Of a stretch of 13,655 nt of DNA, positions 1 to 7,285 are shown in pieces. The notes below the pieces were generated by a model. The model did no database searches and had not been told where the DNA came from. It worked only from the letters and a program-made list of their open reading frames with translations. Each line of letters starts with the position of its first letter. The first letter of the stretch is position 1. This DNA is from Chloroflexota bacterium. Its GTDB lineage: Bacteria > Chloroflexota > Limnocylindria > Limnocylindrales > CSP1-4. Location: positions 6,920 through 20,574 of the forward strand of contig PMJT01000182.1 of NCBI GenBank assembly GCA_003158495.1. Direction: 5' to 3'. The translations under genes were made by a program, and so were the position numbers.

Positions 1-749
1 GAGCGGCCGAGCTCGTGCTGCAGGTCGCGGATCGCGCCCTGGATCGCCCGCGCCGCCTCGCGGCCGGCACGGCCGACCGTATCGAGCGACCGGACCGCGT
101 CCAGGATGGAGCCGCGGATCCGGAGGATCGCGTACGACTCGAACGACGCGGCCGCTTCGGGCTTGTAGGCGTCGATCGCCCGCAGCAGCCCCAGCACGCC
201 GGCCTGCATTGCGTCTTCATGGTCGAAGAGGCCCGGGACCGAGACCCCGAGGCGGCCGACCACGTACTTGACCAGGTGCGCGTAGCGCGTGACCAGCTCG
301 TCACGACTCAGGCCGGAGCCAGGCGTCGGCACGTTGCCGTAGGCGTTGTAGCCGGTGAGGTCCGGCGCGTCGGCAGCCAGCGCGAGCGCGTCGGCCGATG
401 GCACGTCGGGCTCCTCACCGTCCTGTGCGGCGGCGAGCGTCTCCGGATCGTCGGCGGGGCCCGTCGCGCCGGCTGGCGCTTCTGCCGCGGAGGCTTCGTC
501 GCGGGCTTCGCGGTCCGGACGGGAGTCGTCGCGCCCGCCAACGCCGCCGTCGGGCGGCACCCCGTCCGGCGGGGCGCCTCCTGTTCCGGATCCGAGCTCA
601 GAACCGGGCAACGCAGGTGGTTTCACGAGCGGCTCCACTATCCCGGCGGCTCGGGATTCGCCGAACAGGCGCGGAATCGGACGGGCTGCCACGGACCCGT
701 CGACGGCGGCGGATGCGTGGAGCGGGGGCAAGAACTGTCGGTCAAACAT
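1..749 (-). CDS. fliA: FliA/WhiG-type flagellar sigma factor, 3' end missing at the window edge
   Basis: Sigma-28-class RNA polymerase sigma factor, which in this family directs transcription of late flagellar and chemotaxis genes. The frame opens at the ATG at 749 and has no stop before the left edge, so 249 residues are seen. Residues 1 to about 149 are a Pro/Ala/Gly/Asp/Glu-rich stretch of low complexity with no recognisable domain. Sigma region 2 follows: DELVTRYAHLVKYVV at about 150, GLFDHEDAMQAGVLGLLRAI (core binding, region 2.1/2.2), then SFESYAILRIRGSILDAVRS (region 2.3/2.4). After it comes the start of region 3, ending QHELGR. FliA proteins usually start almost directly at region 2, so the N-terminal extension is odd. 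It is the last visible gene of the flagellar operon, 18 nt after the small membrane-protein gene. A GAGG sits about 11 nt before the ATG, which is only a modest ribosome binding site. No in-frame ATG lies nearer to region 2, so a later start would need GTG (candidates at 638, 626, 560, 404 and 332). Confidence 0.9.
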   Translation of the reverse strand, partial: MFDRQFLPPLHASAAVDGSVAARPIPRLFGESRAAGIVEPLVKPPALPGSELGSGTGGAPPDGVPPDGGVGGRDDSRPDREARDEASAAEAPAGATGPADDPETLAAAQDGEEPDVPSADALALAADAPDLTGYNAYGNVPTPGSGLSRDELVTRYAHLVKYVVGRLGVSVPGLFDHEDAMQAGVLGLLRAIDAYKPEAAASFESYAILRIRGSILDAVRSLDTVGRAGREAARAIQGAIRDLQHELGR

Positions 750-767
750 AGGGCAGCGTCCTCAGCC

Positions 768-1076
768 TCACGCGCTTCTGGAAATGGTTGAAGCGGACTG
801 CCGGGCTTTCGCGGCCGCGACTGCTTCGACGGTCGCGGCTTTCTGGCCTTTGGCCCTCTTCTTTTCGCGGCGCCGCCGCATCTTGAGCATCCGGACCTCC
901 GGCGGCTCGAGCCAGCCCACCAGCAGCCGACCGGCCAGGGTGAACCCGACCGCGGCCGCCAGAGCCCGGTCGACGCAGTCGATGGCCGATGCGCCGGACT
1001 GGTAGGAGACGCCGCCGACCGCGAGGGCGGCGACGATGGCTATCCGCAATGTCCACGTGGCAACGAGCAGCTGCAT
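768..1076 (-). CDS. small two-helix membrane protein of unknown function in the flagellar operon
   Basis: I do not recognise this 102-residue protein. It has two hydrophobic segments, about residues 8 to 25 (AIVAALAVGG core) and about 38 to 57 (ALAAAVGFTLAGRLLVGWL). A strongly basic stretch follows, about 62 to 80 (MRRRREKKRAKGQK), with an Ala/Ser-rich end. This suggests an inner-membrane hairpin with a positively charged cytoplasmic tail. Its ATG lies 3 nt after the flhA stop with a GAGG about 8 nt upstream, and it ends 18 nt before the sigma factor, so it is clearly part of the operon. In many flagellar operons flhF and flhG (or regulators) lie between flhA and fliA; it has no resemblance to either GTPase/ATPase. 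A part in the export gate or in sigma-factor control is a guess from position only. Confidence 0.75.
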   Translation of the reverse strand: MQLLVATWTLRIAIVAALAVGGVSYQSGASAIDCVDRALAAAVGFTLAGRLLVGWLEPPEVRMLKMRRRREKKRAKGQKAATVEAVAAAKARQSASTISRSA

Positions 1077-1079
1077 CTT

Positions 1080-3164
1080 CTAGACCTCAACCTGGGCGTG
1101 CACTTGCACGGAGACACTGGGCAGGATTTCCTCGTACGACAGGACCGTCAGCTGCGGCATGTGCCGCTCGGTCAGGTTCCGCAGAGCCAGCCTGATGCGC
1201 GTCGTACACAGCAGGATCGGCTGATAGCGCTGGAGGGCGAGGGTCTTGAGGGACCGGTCGATCGACTCGATCAGGAGCCGGCTGTCCGAGCCGGAGAGCT
1301 CGAGGCCCACGTAGCCGGGCTGGACCATCACCGACGTTCCCAGCCTCGTGTCGAGGTCGGGGGCGAGGGCGACGGCGTGAATGGCGCCGTCAGGGGCGCG
1401 GTATCTCATCGAAATGGCCCGTGACAGGGCGTGGCGAACGGCCTCGGTCAAGAAGAGCGGCTCCTTTGTGCTTCGCGCGCCGTCGCCGATGGACTCCAGG
1501 ATCGTCGACAGGTCGCGGATCGGGACCCGCTCGCGGAGCAATCCCTGCAGGACTTTTTCGACGTCGCCCGTGCTGACCAGGTTCGGGACCAGTTCTTCGA
1601 CCAGGCCGGGCTGATCGCGCTTGAGGCTTTCGAGCAGCTGGTTTGTCTCCGGCCGGCCCAGGATCTCGTGGGCGTGGCGGCGGATCGTCTCGGCCAGGTG
1701 AGTGGCCAGGACCGATGCCGCATCCACGACGGTGTAGCCGAGACTCTCGGCCCTCTCCCGGTCGGCGATGCTGACCCAGGATGCCGGCAGGCCGAAGACG
1801 GGCTCGGTCGTGGGGATCCCGCTCACGGCGATCTCGCCGCCGTTTGGATCCATGCACAGCATCTTGGTCGGGTCGACCGTTCCGCGGGCGATCTCCGAGC
1901 CGCGCAGCTTGATGACGTAGGCGTTCTGCTCGAGGACAAGGTCGTCGCGGATGCGGACCGTCGGGACGACCAGGCCCAGCTCGCCGGCGATCTGGCGGCG
2001 AATGAGGCCGATCCTCTCGACCAGTCCCCCACTCGCGCCGCCCTCCACCAGCCCCACCAGCCCATAGCCGACCTCGAGCTCCATCGTCTCGACGCGCAGC
2101 GCGTCCATCGGGCTGTCCGTGCCGCTGCCGAGAGCCGGAAGGGCCGGCGCCACGACCGCTGGAGCAGCGGCAACGGCAACCGCAGCGGCGGTCTGCTGGT
2201 TCGACAGGAACCAGCCGCCGCCGGCCACGACTGCGCCGCCGGCGCCAAAGACGAGCATCGGGAAGCCCGGAACGAAGCCGATGAAGATGAGGGCCCCGCC
2301 GACGACCATGAACAGCTTGGGGCGGCCGAGCATCTGCGCACCCAGATCGGCGCCGAGACCGGCCTCCGAGCCGCTGCGGGTGACGAGCACGCCGGTCGCG
2401 ACCGAGACGAGCAGGGCGCTGATCTCGTTGACCAGGCCGTCGCCGACGGTCAGGACGGTGAAGGTGGTGAGCGCGGTGCCGACGTCCAGCCCGTGCTGGA
2501 GGACGCCGACGGTCAGGCCGCCGACGATGTTGACGACGATGATCACGAGGGCCGCGATGGCGTCGCCCTTGACGAACTTGGATGCGCCGTCCATCGCGCC
2601 GTAGAAATCCGCCTCATGTTCGATCGAGCGGCGCCGCGTCCGGGCCTCGTCGGGAGTGATCAGGCCCGCGTTGAGGTCGGCGTCGATGCTCATCTGCTTG
2701 CCCGGCATCGCGTCGAGGGTGAACCGGGCGGCCACTTCAGAGACGCGGCCCGCGCCGTTCGTGATGACCACGTACTGGATCACGACGAGGATCAGGAATA
2801 CGACGATGCCGACGACAGTGTTGCCGCCGACGACGACCTTGCCGAAGGCACTGATGACCTCGCCGGCGTGAGCGTTGAGGAGGATGAGCCGCGCTGCGGA
2901 GACGTTCAAGCCGAGACGGAAGAGGGTCGCGATCAGCAGCAGCGACGGGAAGGCGCTGAACTCGAGAGGCTCGCGGATGTTTAGCGAGACGAGCAGGATG
3001 GTCAGCGAGAGGGTGATGTTCAGGATGATGAGGACGTCCAGCAGCATCGTCGGCAGCGGGATGATCATCATCGCCACGATCCCGACCACGGCGGAGGCCA
3101 GGATGGCGTCGCTCCGGCGGAAGACGCTGACGGCCGGCTTGGCCGATGTCGCCTGGGTCGTCAT
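1080..3164 (-). CDS. flhA: flagellar export-gate protein FlhA
   Basis: Large inner-membrane subunit of the flagellar type III export gate, with a cytoplasmic ring that docks chaperone-substrate complexes. At 694 residues it has the usual family length. The first ~320 residues hold the membrane helices. The FHIPEP family signature lies at about 135 to 170 (ITNGAGRVSEVAARFTLDAM, then PGKQMSIDADLNAGLI), followed by EADFYGAMDGASKFVKGD at about 184 to 201. An Ala-rich linker at about 322 to 345 leads to the cytosolic domain, which starts near 355 (ALRVETMELEVGYGLVGLV) and runs to the end. The ATG overlaps the flhB stop by 4 nt (ATGA), indicating translational coupling, and the small membrane-protein gene follows after 3 nt. 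One oddity is that the conserved loop after the fifth or sixth helix reads GDGLVNEISALLVS, where the family normally has a GDGLVxQIPAL pattern. Confidence 0.98.
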   Translation of the reverse strand: MTTQATSAKPAVSVFRRSDAILASAVVGIVAMMIIPLPTMLLDVLIILNITLSLTILLVSLNIREPLEFSAFPSLLLIATLFRLGLNVSAARLILLNAHAGEVISAFGKVVVGGNTVVGIVVFLILVVIQYVVITNGAGRVSEVAARFTLDAMPGKQMSIDADLNAGLITPDEARTRRRSIEHEADFYGAMDGASKFVKGDAIAALVIIVVNIVGGLTVGVLQHGLDVGTALTTFTVLTVGDGLVNEISALLVSVATGVLVTRSGSEAGLGADLGAQMLGRPKLFMVVGGALIFIGFVPGFPMLVFGAGGAVVAGGGWFLSNQQTAAAVAVAAAPAVVAPALPALGSGTDSPMDALRVETMELEVGYGLVGLVEGGASGGLVERIGLIRRQIAGELGLVVPTVRIRDDLVLEQNAYVIKLRGSEIARGTVDPTKMLCMDPNGGEIAVSGIPTTEPVFGLPASWVSIADRERAESLGYTVVDAASVLATHLAETIRRHAHEILGRPETNQLLESLKRDQPGLVEELVPNLVSTGDVEKVLQGLLRERVPIRDLSTILESIGDGARSTKEPLFLTEAVRHALSRAISMRYRAPDGAIHAVALAPDLDTRLGTSVMVQPGYVGLELSGSDSRLLIESIDRSLKTLALQRYQPILLCTTRIRLALRNLTERHMPQLTVLSYEEILPSVSVQVHAQVEV

Positions 3165-4774
3165 CGCAGCGGCTCCTCGTCGTCGGTCGTGGTCGAGTCC
3201 AGACCATCGAGATCGGCCTCGAACTGGGCGATCTCATCCGGGGTGATGTCTCCGAGTTCGTCTTGCGCCATCGCCTCGGCCAGGGCCTCTTCGTCGACTT
3301 CGTCGAGCCCGAGCGCGGCCGATTCGAGCCACTCGTCATCGACGGCGGAATCCCCGTCGAGCTCGAGATCGAGGGCTGGGGCGGTCCGCGCCTTCGAAAC
3401 GACGGCCGCTTCCACGGCCGGATCGATGACGGCGTCCGCCTGGTTCGGGCTGCCGGCGGTGCTGCCGTACAAGCTGGCGGCGGACGCGAGGTCGACGGCC
3501 ATGTGAGCGGCCGCCTGCCCGACACCGCCGGCGGCTCCGGCGGCTCCGAAGGCGGCGGTCCCGGCACCCGCGGTCGCGGCCGTCCACCACGACTGCGGCA
3601 TCTGTGTGTTTCGTGATCCGGCTCCGGGGAAGCCGGTAGTGCCGGGGAAGCCGCCGGCCGCCGCCGAGGGCGGGCCCTGGAAGCCGCCCGTCGCCGGCCG
3701 CGCGTTGCCGCGTGCGCCGTTCCGGCCGCCGGTGAAGCGGGCCTGGTGGACCAGGACGAGGAGCCGGGCGACTGCCCTGTAGAGATGAGCCGGGACTTCA
3801 CTGCCGATGGGCCGCGAGAAGAGGGCCCGGGCGATCGGCTTGTCCTCTATCACCGGCACGTTGTGCTCGCGGGCGATCTGCTTGATCCGGTCCGCCATGA
3901 GGCGCTGGCCCTTGGCCATGATCTTCGGCGCCTTCATCGTCAGCGAGTCGTACTTGAGGGCGACGGCAAGGGTGGTCGGGTTGGTGACCACGACGTCGGA
4001 GGTGGGCACCGCGTCCATCATTCGGGCGAACGCCATCTGGCGGGCACGGCGGCGGCGGGCGCCGCGCATCATCGGGTCGCCTTCGGATTCCTTGTACTCC
4101 TGCTTTACCTCTTCCTTGGACATCTTGATCGACTGGCTGGCCTTGCGGCGCTGGACGACGAAGTCGACCAGGGCGACGACGGCGAGCAGGATCGTGATCG
4201 TCAGGCCGAGCTGGAAGACGGCCGAAAGGCAGCTGCCGGCGATCGCCGAGGCGCTGGAGCCCTGGGTCGCGACGATGGTTGGGATGCGGCTTCCGACGAC
4301 CTGCCACGACATAAAGGCGAGGATCGCGAGCTTGGCCGAGGCCAGTCCGAGTCGAACCAGGGCCTGCTTGTCCAGGATCCGCTTCATGCCGCTGAGAGGG
4401 TTGATGCGGCTGATATCGAAGCGGATGGACTTGTAGGAGAAGACCAGTCCGCCCGAGACGAGGTTGCCGCCTATGCCGGCGATCATGATCAGGCAGGCCA
4501 GGGGCAGGATCAGGACCACGACGGTGAGGATCGCGTCGCCGGTCTGGCTGACCAGCTGAGCGTTGCTGGTTCGCGGCGACATATCGGTGATGGCGGACTG
4601 GGTCCGGGTCACCAGGGTGGCCGCCACGCCGGGCAGGAGGCTGGCAAGCGCCAGCGTCCCGACGCCGAGCGTCAGGCCCATGGAGAATTCCGCGGACCGG
4701 CCAATGCCCTGGCCCTTGGCGCGCGCTTCGTCGCGCCTTCGCGGAGTGGGAGCTTCGGTCTTCTCGCCAGCCAT
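3161..4774 (-). CDS. flhB: flagellar export-gate/switch protein FlhB with long C-terminal extension
   Basis: Export-gate subunit whose cytoplasmic domain switches substrate class from rod/hook to filament proteins. The start is the ATG at 4774, giving MAGEKTEAPTPRRRDEARAK, the typical FlhB N-terminus. The open frame extends further upstream but would run into fliR. The protein has 537 residues against about 350 to 380 in most relatives. Four membrane helices lie at about 35 to 55, 80 to 105, 140 to 160 and 182 to 208. The linker KMSKEEVKQEYKESEGDP follows (about 217 to 234). The autocleavage site is at 265 to 268 and reads NPTT rather than the usual NPTH. The conserved FlhB-C domain ends near 346. 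The last ~190 residues are a Gly/Pro/Phe-rich stretch, an Ala/Gly-rich stretch and a very acidic tail (DELGDITPDEIAQFEADLDG). The start is 7 nt after the fliR stop, and the stop overlaps the flhA ATG by 4 nt. Confidence 0.96.
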   Translation of the reverse strand: MAGEKTEAPTPRRRDEARAKGQGIGRSAEFSMGLTLGVGTLALASLLPGVAATLVTRTQSAITDMSPRTSNAQLVSQTGDAILTVVVLILPLACLIMIAGIGGNLVSGGLVFSYKSIRFDISRINPLSGMKRILDKQALVRLGLASAKLAILAFMSWQVVGSRIPTIVATQGSSASAIAGSCLSAVFQLGLTITILLAVVALVDFVVQRRKASQSIKMSKEEVKQEYKESEGDPMMRGARRRRARQMAFARMMDAVPTSDVVVTNPTTLAVALKYDSLTMKAPKIMAKGQRLMADRIKQIAREHNVPVIEDKPIARALFSRPIGSEVPAHLYRAVARLLVLVHQARFTGGRNGARGNARPATGGFQGPPSAAAGGFPGTTGFPGAGSRNTQMPQSWWTAATAGAGTAAFGAAGAAGGVGQAAAHMAVDLASAASLYGSTAGSPNQADAVIDPAVEAAVVSKARTAPALDLELDGDSAVDDEWLESAALGLDEVDEEALAEAMAQDELGDITPDEIAQFEADLDGLDSTTTDDEEPLR

Positions 4775-4781
4775 CGCGCGC

Positions 4782-5537
4782 CTACGTCGACACAGCGCCG
4801 CCGGTGGCGGCGTTGAAGATGAAACGGAAGATGGAAGCCGCGCCGTTGACGAGGCTCGGCATCGCAATGGCCAGGACGCCGATTCCGACGAGCATCTTCA
4901 GCGGGAGGCCGAGGATGAACACGTTGATTTGTGGGATCGCGCGGGCCAGCAGGGCCACCGACAGCTCGACGAGGAGCAAGACGAGCGCGATCGGCAGGGC
5001 GACCCGGACCCCGAGCTCCAACACGAGCGTAACGGTCTGAGCGCCAGTGAGCGCCAGGTCGGCCGGCCAGCCGCCACCGATCGGGTACACGAGGAACGAG
5101 TTGGCCAGGGCCGAGACGATGGCCAGGTGAAGGTTCATGGCCAGGAACAGGAGGCCGGCCAGGACCGAGAAGAACGGGTCGATGGCCGTTGCGGCCTCTT
5201 CCTCTGTCGGGCTGAAGACCGAGGCCAGCGACAGGCCCAGCTGGATCGAGATGACGCGGCCCGAGACTTCGATGGCCTGGAAGCCCATCGACAGGATGAA
5301 GCCGAGCGCCGTGCCAATGATCAGCTCGATGGGGGCGGCAAGGAGCAGAGGCAAGGCCCCGGCGTTCATGCCGGCGCCCTTGGAAAGGGCGATCGTCAGC
5401 GCCGCGGCGAGGCCGAACTTGACCAGCGTCGGGATCGAGTGATGGCCGAAGATCGGGGCCGTGAAGACGAGGCCCGTGCATCGCATCATCACGAGGAAGA
5501 GCAGTGCGGACTGGCCGCCGGATACGGTGAACGTCAT
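4782..5537 (-). CDS. fliR: flagellar export-gate protein FliR
   Basis: Inner-membrane subunit of the FliPQR export channel. The 251 residues match the family length, and the protein is mostly hydrophobic with about six helical segments. The N-terminus (ALLFLVMMRCTGLVFTAPIF) and the segments GFQAIEVSGRVISIQLGLSL (about 85 to 105) and FSPTEEEAATAIDPFFSVLA (about 108 to 127) follow the FliR pattern of a conserved GQxxxxQ-like helix and the following loop. The C-terminal INVFILGLPLKMLVGIGVLA is also typical (usual consensus QxNxFxxGxPxKxxxG). The ATG overlaps the fliQ stop by 4 nt (ATGA) and flhB follows after 7 nt. Confidence 0.97.
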   Translation of the reverse strand: MTFTVSGGQSALLFLVMMRCTGLVFTAPIFGHHSIPTLVKFGLAAALTIALSKGAGMNAGALPLLLAAPIELIIGTALGFILSMGFQAIEVSGRVISIQLGLSLASVFSPTEEEAATAIDPFFSVLAGLLFLAMNLHLAIVSALANSFLVYPIGGGWPADLALTGAQTVTLVLELGVRVALPIALVLLLVELSVALLARAIPQINVFILGLPLKMLVGIGVLAIAMPSLVNGAASIFRFIFNAATGGAVST

Positions 5538-5803
5538 TGCCCGGCCTGCGAGGCTACTTCGAAGACGTAACGCGTGAAGTCGGTCAACTGGCTGACCATG
5601 CTCGGGCCGAGCAACATCAGGATCAGGGCGACGACCAGCAGCTTCGGGACGAAGGTCAGGGTCGCCTCGTTGATCTGGGTCGCGGCCTGGAACACGGAGA
5701 TCACCAGGCCGACGCCCATGGACACCAGCACTATGGGACCGCCCACCATGAGAGTGGTGTAGAGGGCACGCTGGAGAACCGCTCCGACATCTGCTCCACT
5801 CAC
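5534..5803 (-). CDS. fliQ: flagellar export-gate protein FliQ (GTG start)
   Basis: Small inner-membrane subunit of the FliPQR export channel, with several copies per gate in the family. The protein has 89 residues, exactly the usual FliQ length, and two membrane helices. The sequence VFQAATQINEATLTFVPKL in the loop between the helices is the FliQ hallmark. No ATG fits: the frame stays open far into fliP, but the GTG at 5803 gives MSGADVGAVLQRALYTTLMV, which matches FliQ N-termini. It starts 2 nt after the fliP stop. An AGGAG lies about 12 nt upstream, somewhat far, so coupling to fliP translation is likely. The TGA overlaps the fliR ATG. Confidence 0.95.
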   Translation of the reverse strand: MSGADVGAVLQRALYTTLMVGGPIVLVSMGVGLVISVFQAATQINEATLTFVPKLLVVALILMLLGPSMVSQLTDFTRYVFEVASQAGQ

Positions 5804-5805
5804 GG

Positions 5806-6567
5806 CTAGCCGAAGCTCCTGACCAGGGATTGGACGACCAGTACCCAGCCGTCGACCATGACGAAGAGGAGCAGCTTGAACGGGAGCGCGATCTGGGTCG
5901 GCGAGACCATGACCATGCCCATGGACATCAGGGCGGACGCAACGACCAGGTCGATGATCAGGAACGGGATGTAGAGCAGGAAGCCCATCGTGAACGCGGT
6001 CTTGAGCTCGCTCACGACGAACGCCGGCAGCAGGACCTCCAGGGTCACGTCGTTGCTGGTCGCCGGGCGGGGCTCCTTGGACAGGTCGATGAAGACCTGC
6101 AGGTCCTCGGTCCGAGTCTCCTTGAGCATGAACTGGCGGAACGGATCGATGCCTTTCTGGATGGCCGTGTTCTGGTCGATGGTGTTGTTCAGGTAGGGCT
6201 GCAGGGCGTCGTTGTTGAACTTGGAGAAGGTCGGCGACATCACGAAGAGCGTCAGGAAGAGCGACAGGCCGAGGATGACCTGGTTGGGCGGCAGGTTCGG
6301 GATGCCGATCGCGCTTCGCAGCAGTGACAGGACCACCGCGATCCGGGTGAAGCTCGTGGCCAGCATCAGGATGGCCGGTACAAGCGACAGGACGGTGATC
6401 GCGACCAGCAGCTCCAGGGAGAGGGCGAACTGGCCGTTCCCGCTCGAGGCCTGGCCGTTGCCGACCTGGACTGAAATGTCCGACTGCCCGGTCGTCGAGG
6501 AGCAGCCGGCCACGAACAGAGCGGCTGTGCCCATCAGGAGGAGCAGACCGAGGCGGCGGCGGTTCAT
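5806..6567 (-). CDS. fliP: flagellar export-gate protein FliP with a lipobox-like signal sequence
   Basis: Pore-forming subunit of the FliPQR export channel; 253 residues, normal length. An N-terminal signal segment (residues 1 to 21) precedes the mature protein, as is usual for FliP. Here it ends LFVAGC, with Cys22 placed as in a lipoprotein signal peptide (MNRRRLG, hydrophobic core, VAG-C). A short polar stretch follows (SSTTGQSD). Conserved FliP segments are LATSFTRIAVVLSLLRSAIG (about 69 to 88), PPNQVILGLSLFLTLFVMSP (about 92 to 111), LLPAFVVSELKTAFTMGFLL (about 179 to 198) and IPFLIIDLVVASALMSMGM, then the C-terminal FKLLLFVMVDGWVLVVQSLV. The ATG overlaps the fliO stop by 4 nt, and fliQ starts 2 nt after its stop. 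Confidence 0.97.
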   Translation of the reverse strand: MNRRRLGLLLLMGTAALFVAGCSSTTGQSDISVQVGNGQASSGNGQFALSLELLVAITVLSLVPAILMLATSFTRIAVVLSLLRSAIGIPNLPPNQVILGLSLFLTLFVMSPTFSKFNNDALQPYLNNTIDQNTAIQKGIDPFRQFMLKETRTEDLQVFIDLSKEPRPATSNDVTLEVLLPAFVVSELKTAFTMGFLLYIPFLIIDLVVASALMSMGMVMVSPTQIALPFKLLLFVMVDGWVLVVQSLVRSFG

Positions 6568-7283
6568 CGGATCCGCCCACCGTTCAGGAAGCCGGCCACC
6601 CGACCCGTGACCGCGTCGAGCGGACGCAGGACCGCGTCGAGCGCGGAGCCGAACGTCGGCGCGGGAGCGCCGGGGACGCGCCGCCCGAGCAGAGCGGCGA
6701 AGTCAGGCGAGGCGGCCGGCGCGAGCGCGGCATCGGTGGCCGGAGCGGTGGTTGCCTCCGTCTCGAGCTCTGCTGCGTCGAGTTCGGCCAGGGCGACCAT
6801 GCCGTTCGGTGTCAAGCCCACGACAAGCCGGCGGTCCCCGACCGCGACGAGGTGGAGCGAAGCCTTGGGAGCGAGCGGCCGCGACTCGAGGACCTCGAGC
6901 CGGCCGCCACGCTTTGGTGCGCCGGCGCCGGTCCGGCCGAGGACCCGGAGGGTGATGAAGAGCAGCGCCAGGACGATGGTGCCTTTGACGGCCAGATCCG
7001 GCCAGTTGATCCCGGAGTCGGTCAGCCCGAACGCGCTCGTGGCGGCGGGTGCGGCAGCCGAGGCACTCGCGGCCGGACCGGCGCCGCCCGCGGCGGAGGC
7101 CGGGTGCAGGGTCCCGATGAGCGCCACTCCGGCAAGAGCGGCGATGCAGGCGATCATCGCGATCCGCCGCGTCGAGCCGGTCCGGCGCGTCCAGGCGGAG
7201 CGTTCGGTCGAGTCCGGGCGCGCGCCGTCGGTCGAGGGCATTGTGGCCTCGGTCGGGGCGGCGGTGGACTCGGAAAGGGTCAT
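6564..7283 (-). CDS. fliO: FliO-family flagellar assembly protein
   Basis: FliO is a membrane protein that helps assemble the FliP ring of the export gate. The gene encodes 239 residues. A polar N-terminus of ~40 residues is followed by a hydrophobic segment (about 41 to 58) ending ASA-AG near 62 to 66, which looks like a signal peptide or first helix. An Ala-rich linker leads to a single helix at about 97 to 115 (VKGTIVLALLFITLRVLG). The FliO core comes next, GGRLEVLESRPLAPKASLHL, then VAVGDRRLVVGLTPNGMVAL (about 126 to 165). This matches the family pattern of an SRxxLGxKxxLxLVxVxxxxLLLG-type segment. The C-terminus is long and Ala-rich. The ATG at 7283 lies 2 nt after the fliN stop; the next Met (codon 15) is an alternative start. 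The identification also rests on position between fliN and fliP. Confidence 0.85.
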   Translation of the reverse strand: MTLSESTAAPTEATMPSTDGARPDSTERSAWTRRTGSTRRIAMIACIAALAGVALIGTLHPASAAGGAGPAASASAAAPAATSAFGLTDSGINWPDLAVKGTIVLALLFITLRVLGRTGAGAPKRGGRLEVLESRPLAPKASLHLVAVGDRRLVVGLTPNGMVALAELDAAELETEATTAPATDAALAPAASPDFAALLGRRVPGAPAPTFGSALDAVLRPLDAVTGRVAGFLNGGRIR

Positions 7284-7285
7284 CG

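Noticed and set aside
1431..2984. 517-codon open frame on the plus strand opposite flhA
   Set aside because: It is antisense to a clear full-length flhA. Its product is Asp/Arg/Ala-rich without domains, as expected for an antisense frame in GC-rich DNA, and no ribosome binding site or promoter is seen.
3746..5570. Long plus-strand frames (356 and 335 codons) opposite flhB and fliR
   Set aside because: They run antisense to well-supported export genes and encode charged, domain-free products. They are codon-bias shadows.
5804..6580. Upstream extension of the fliQ frame through fliP
   Set aside because: FliP is fully supported there. FliQ proteins are ~89 residues, which the GTG at 5803 gives exactly.
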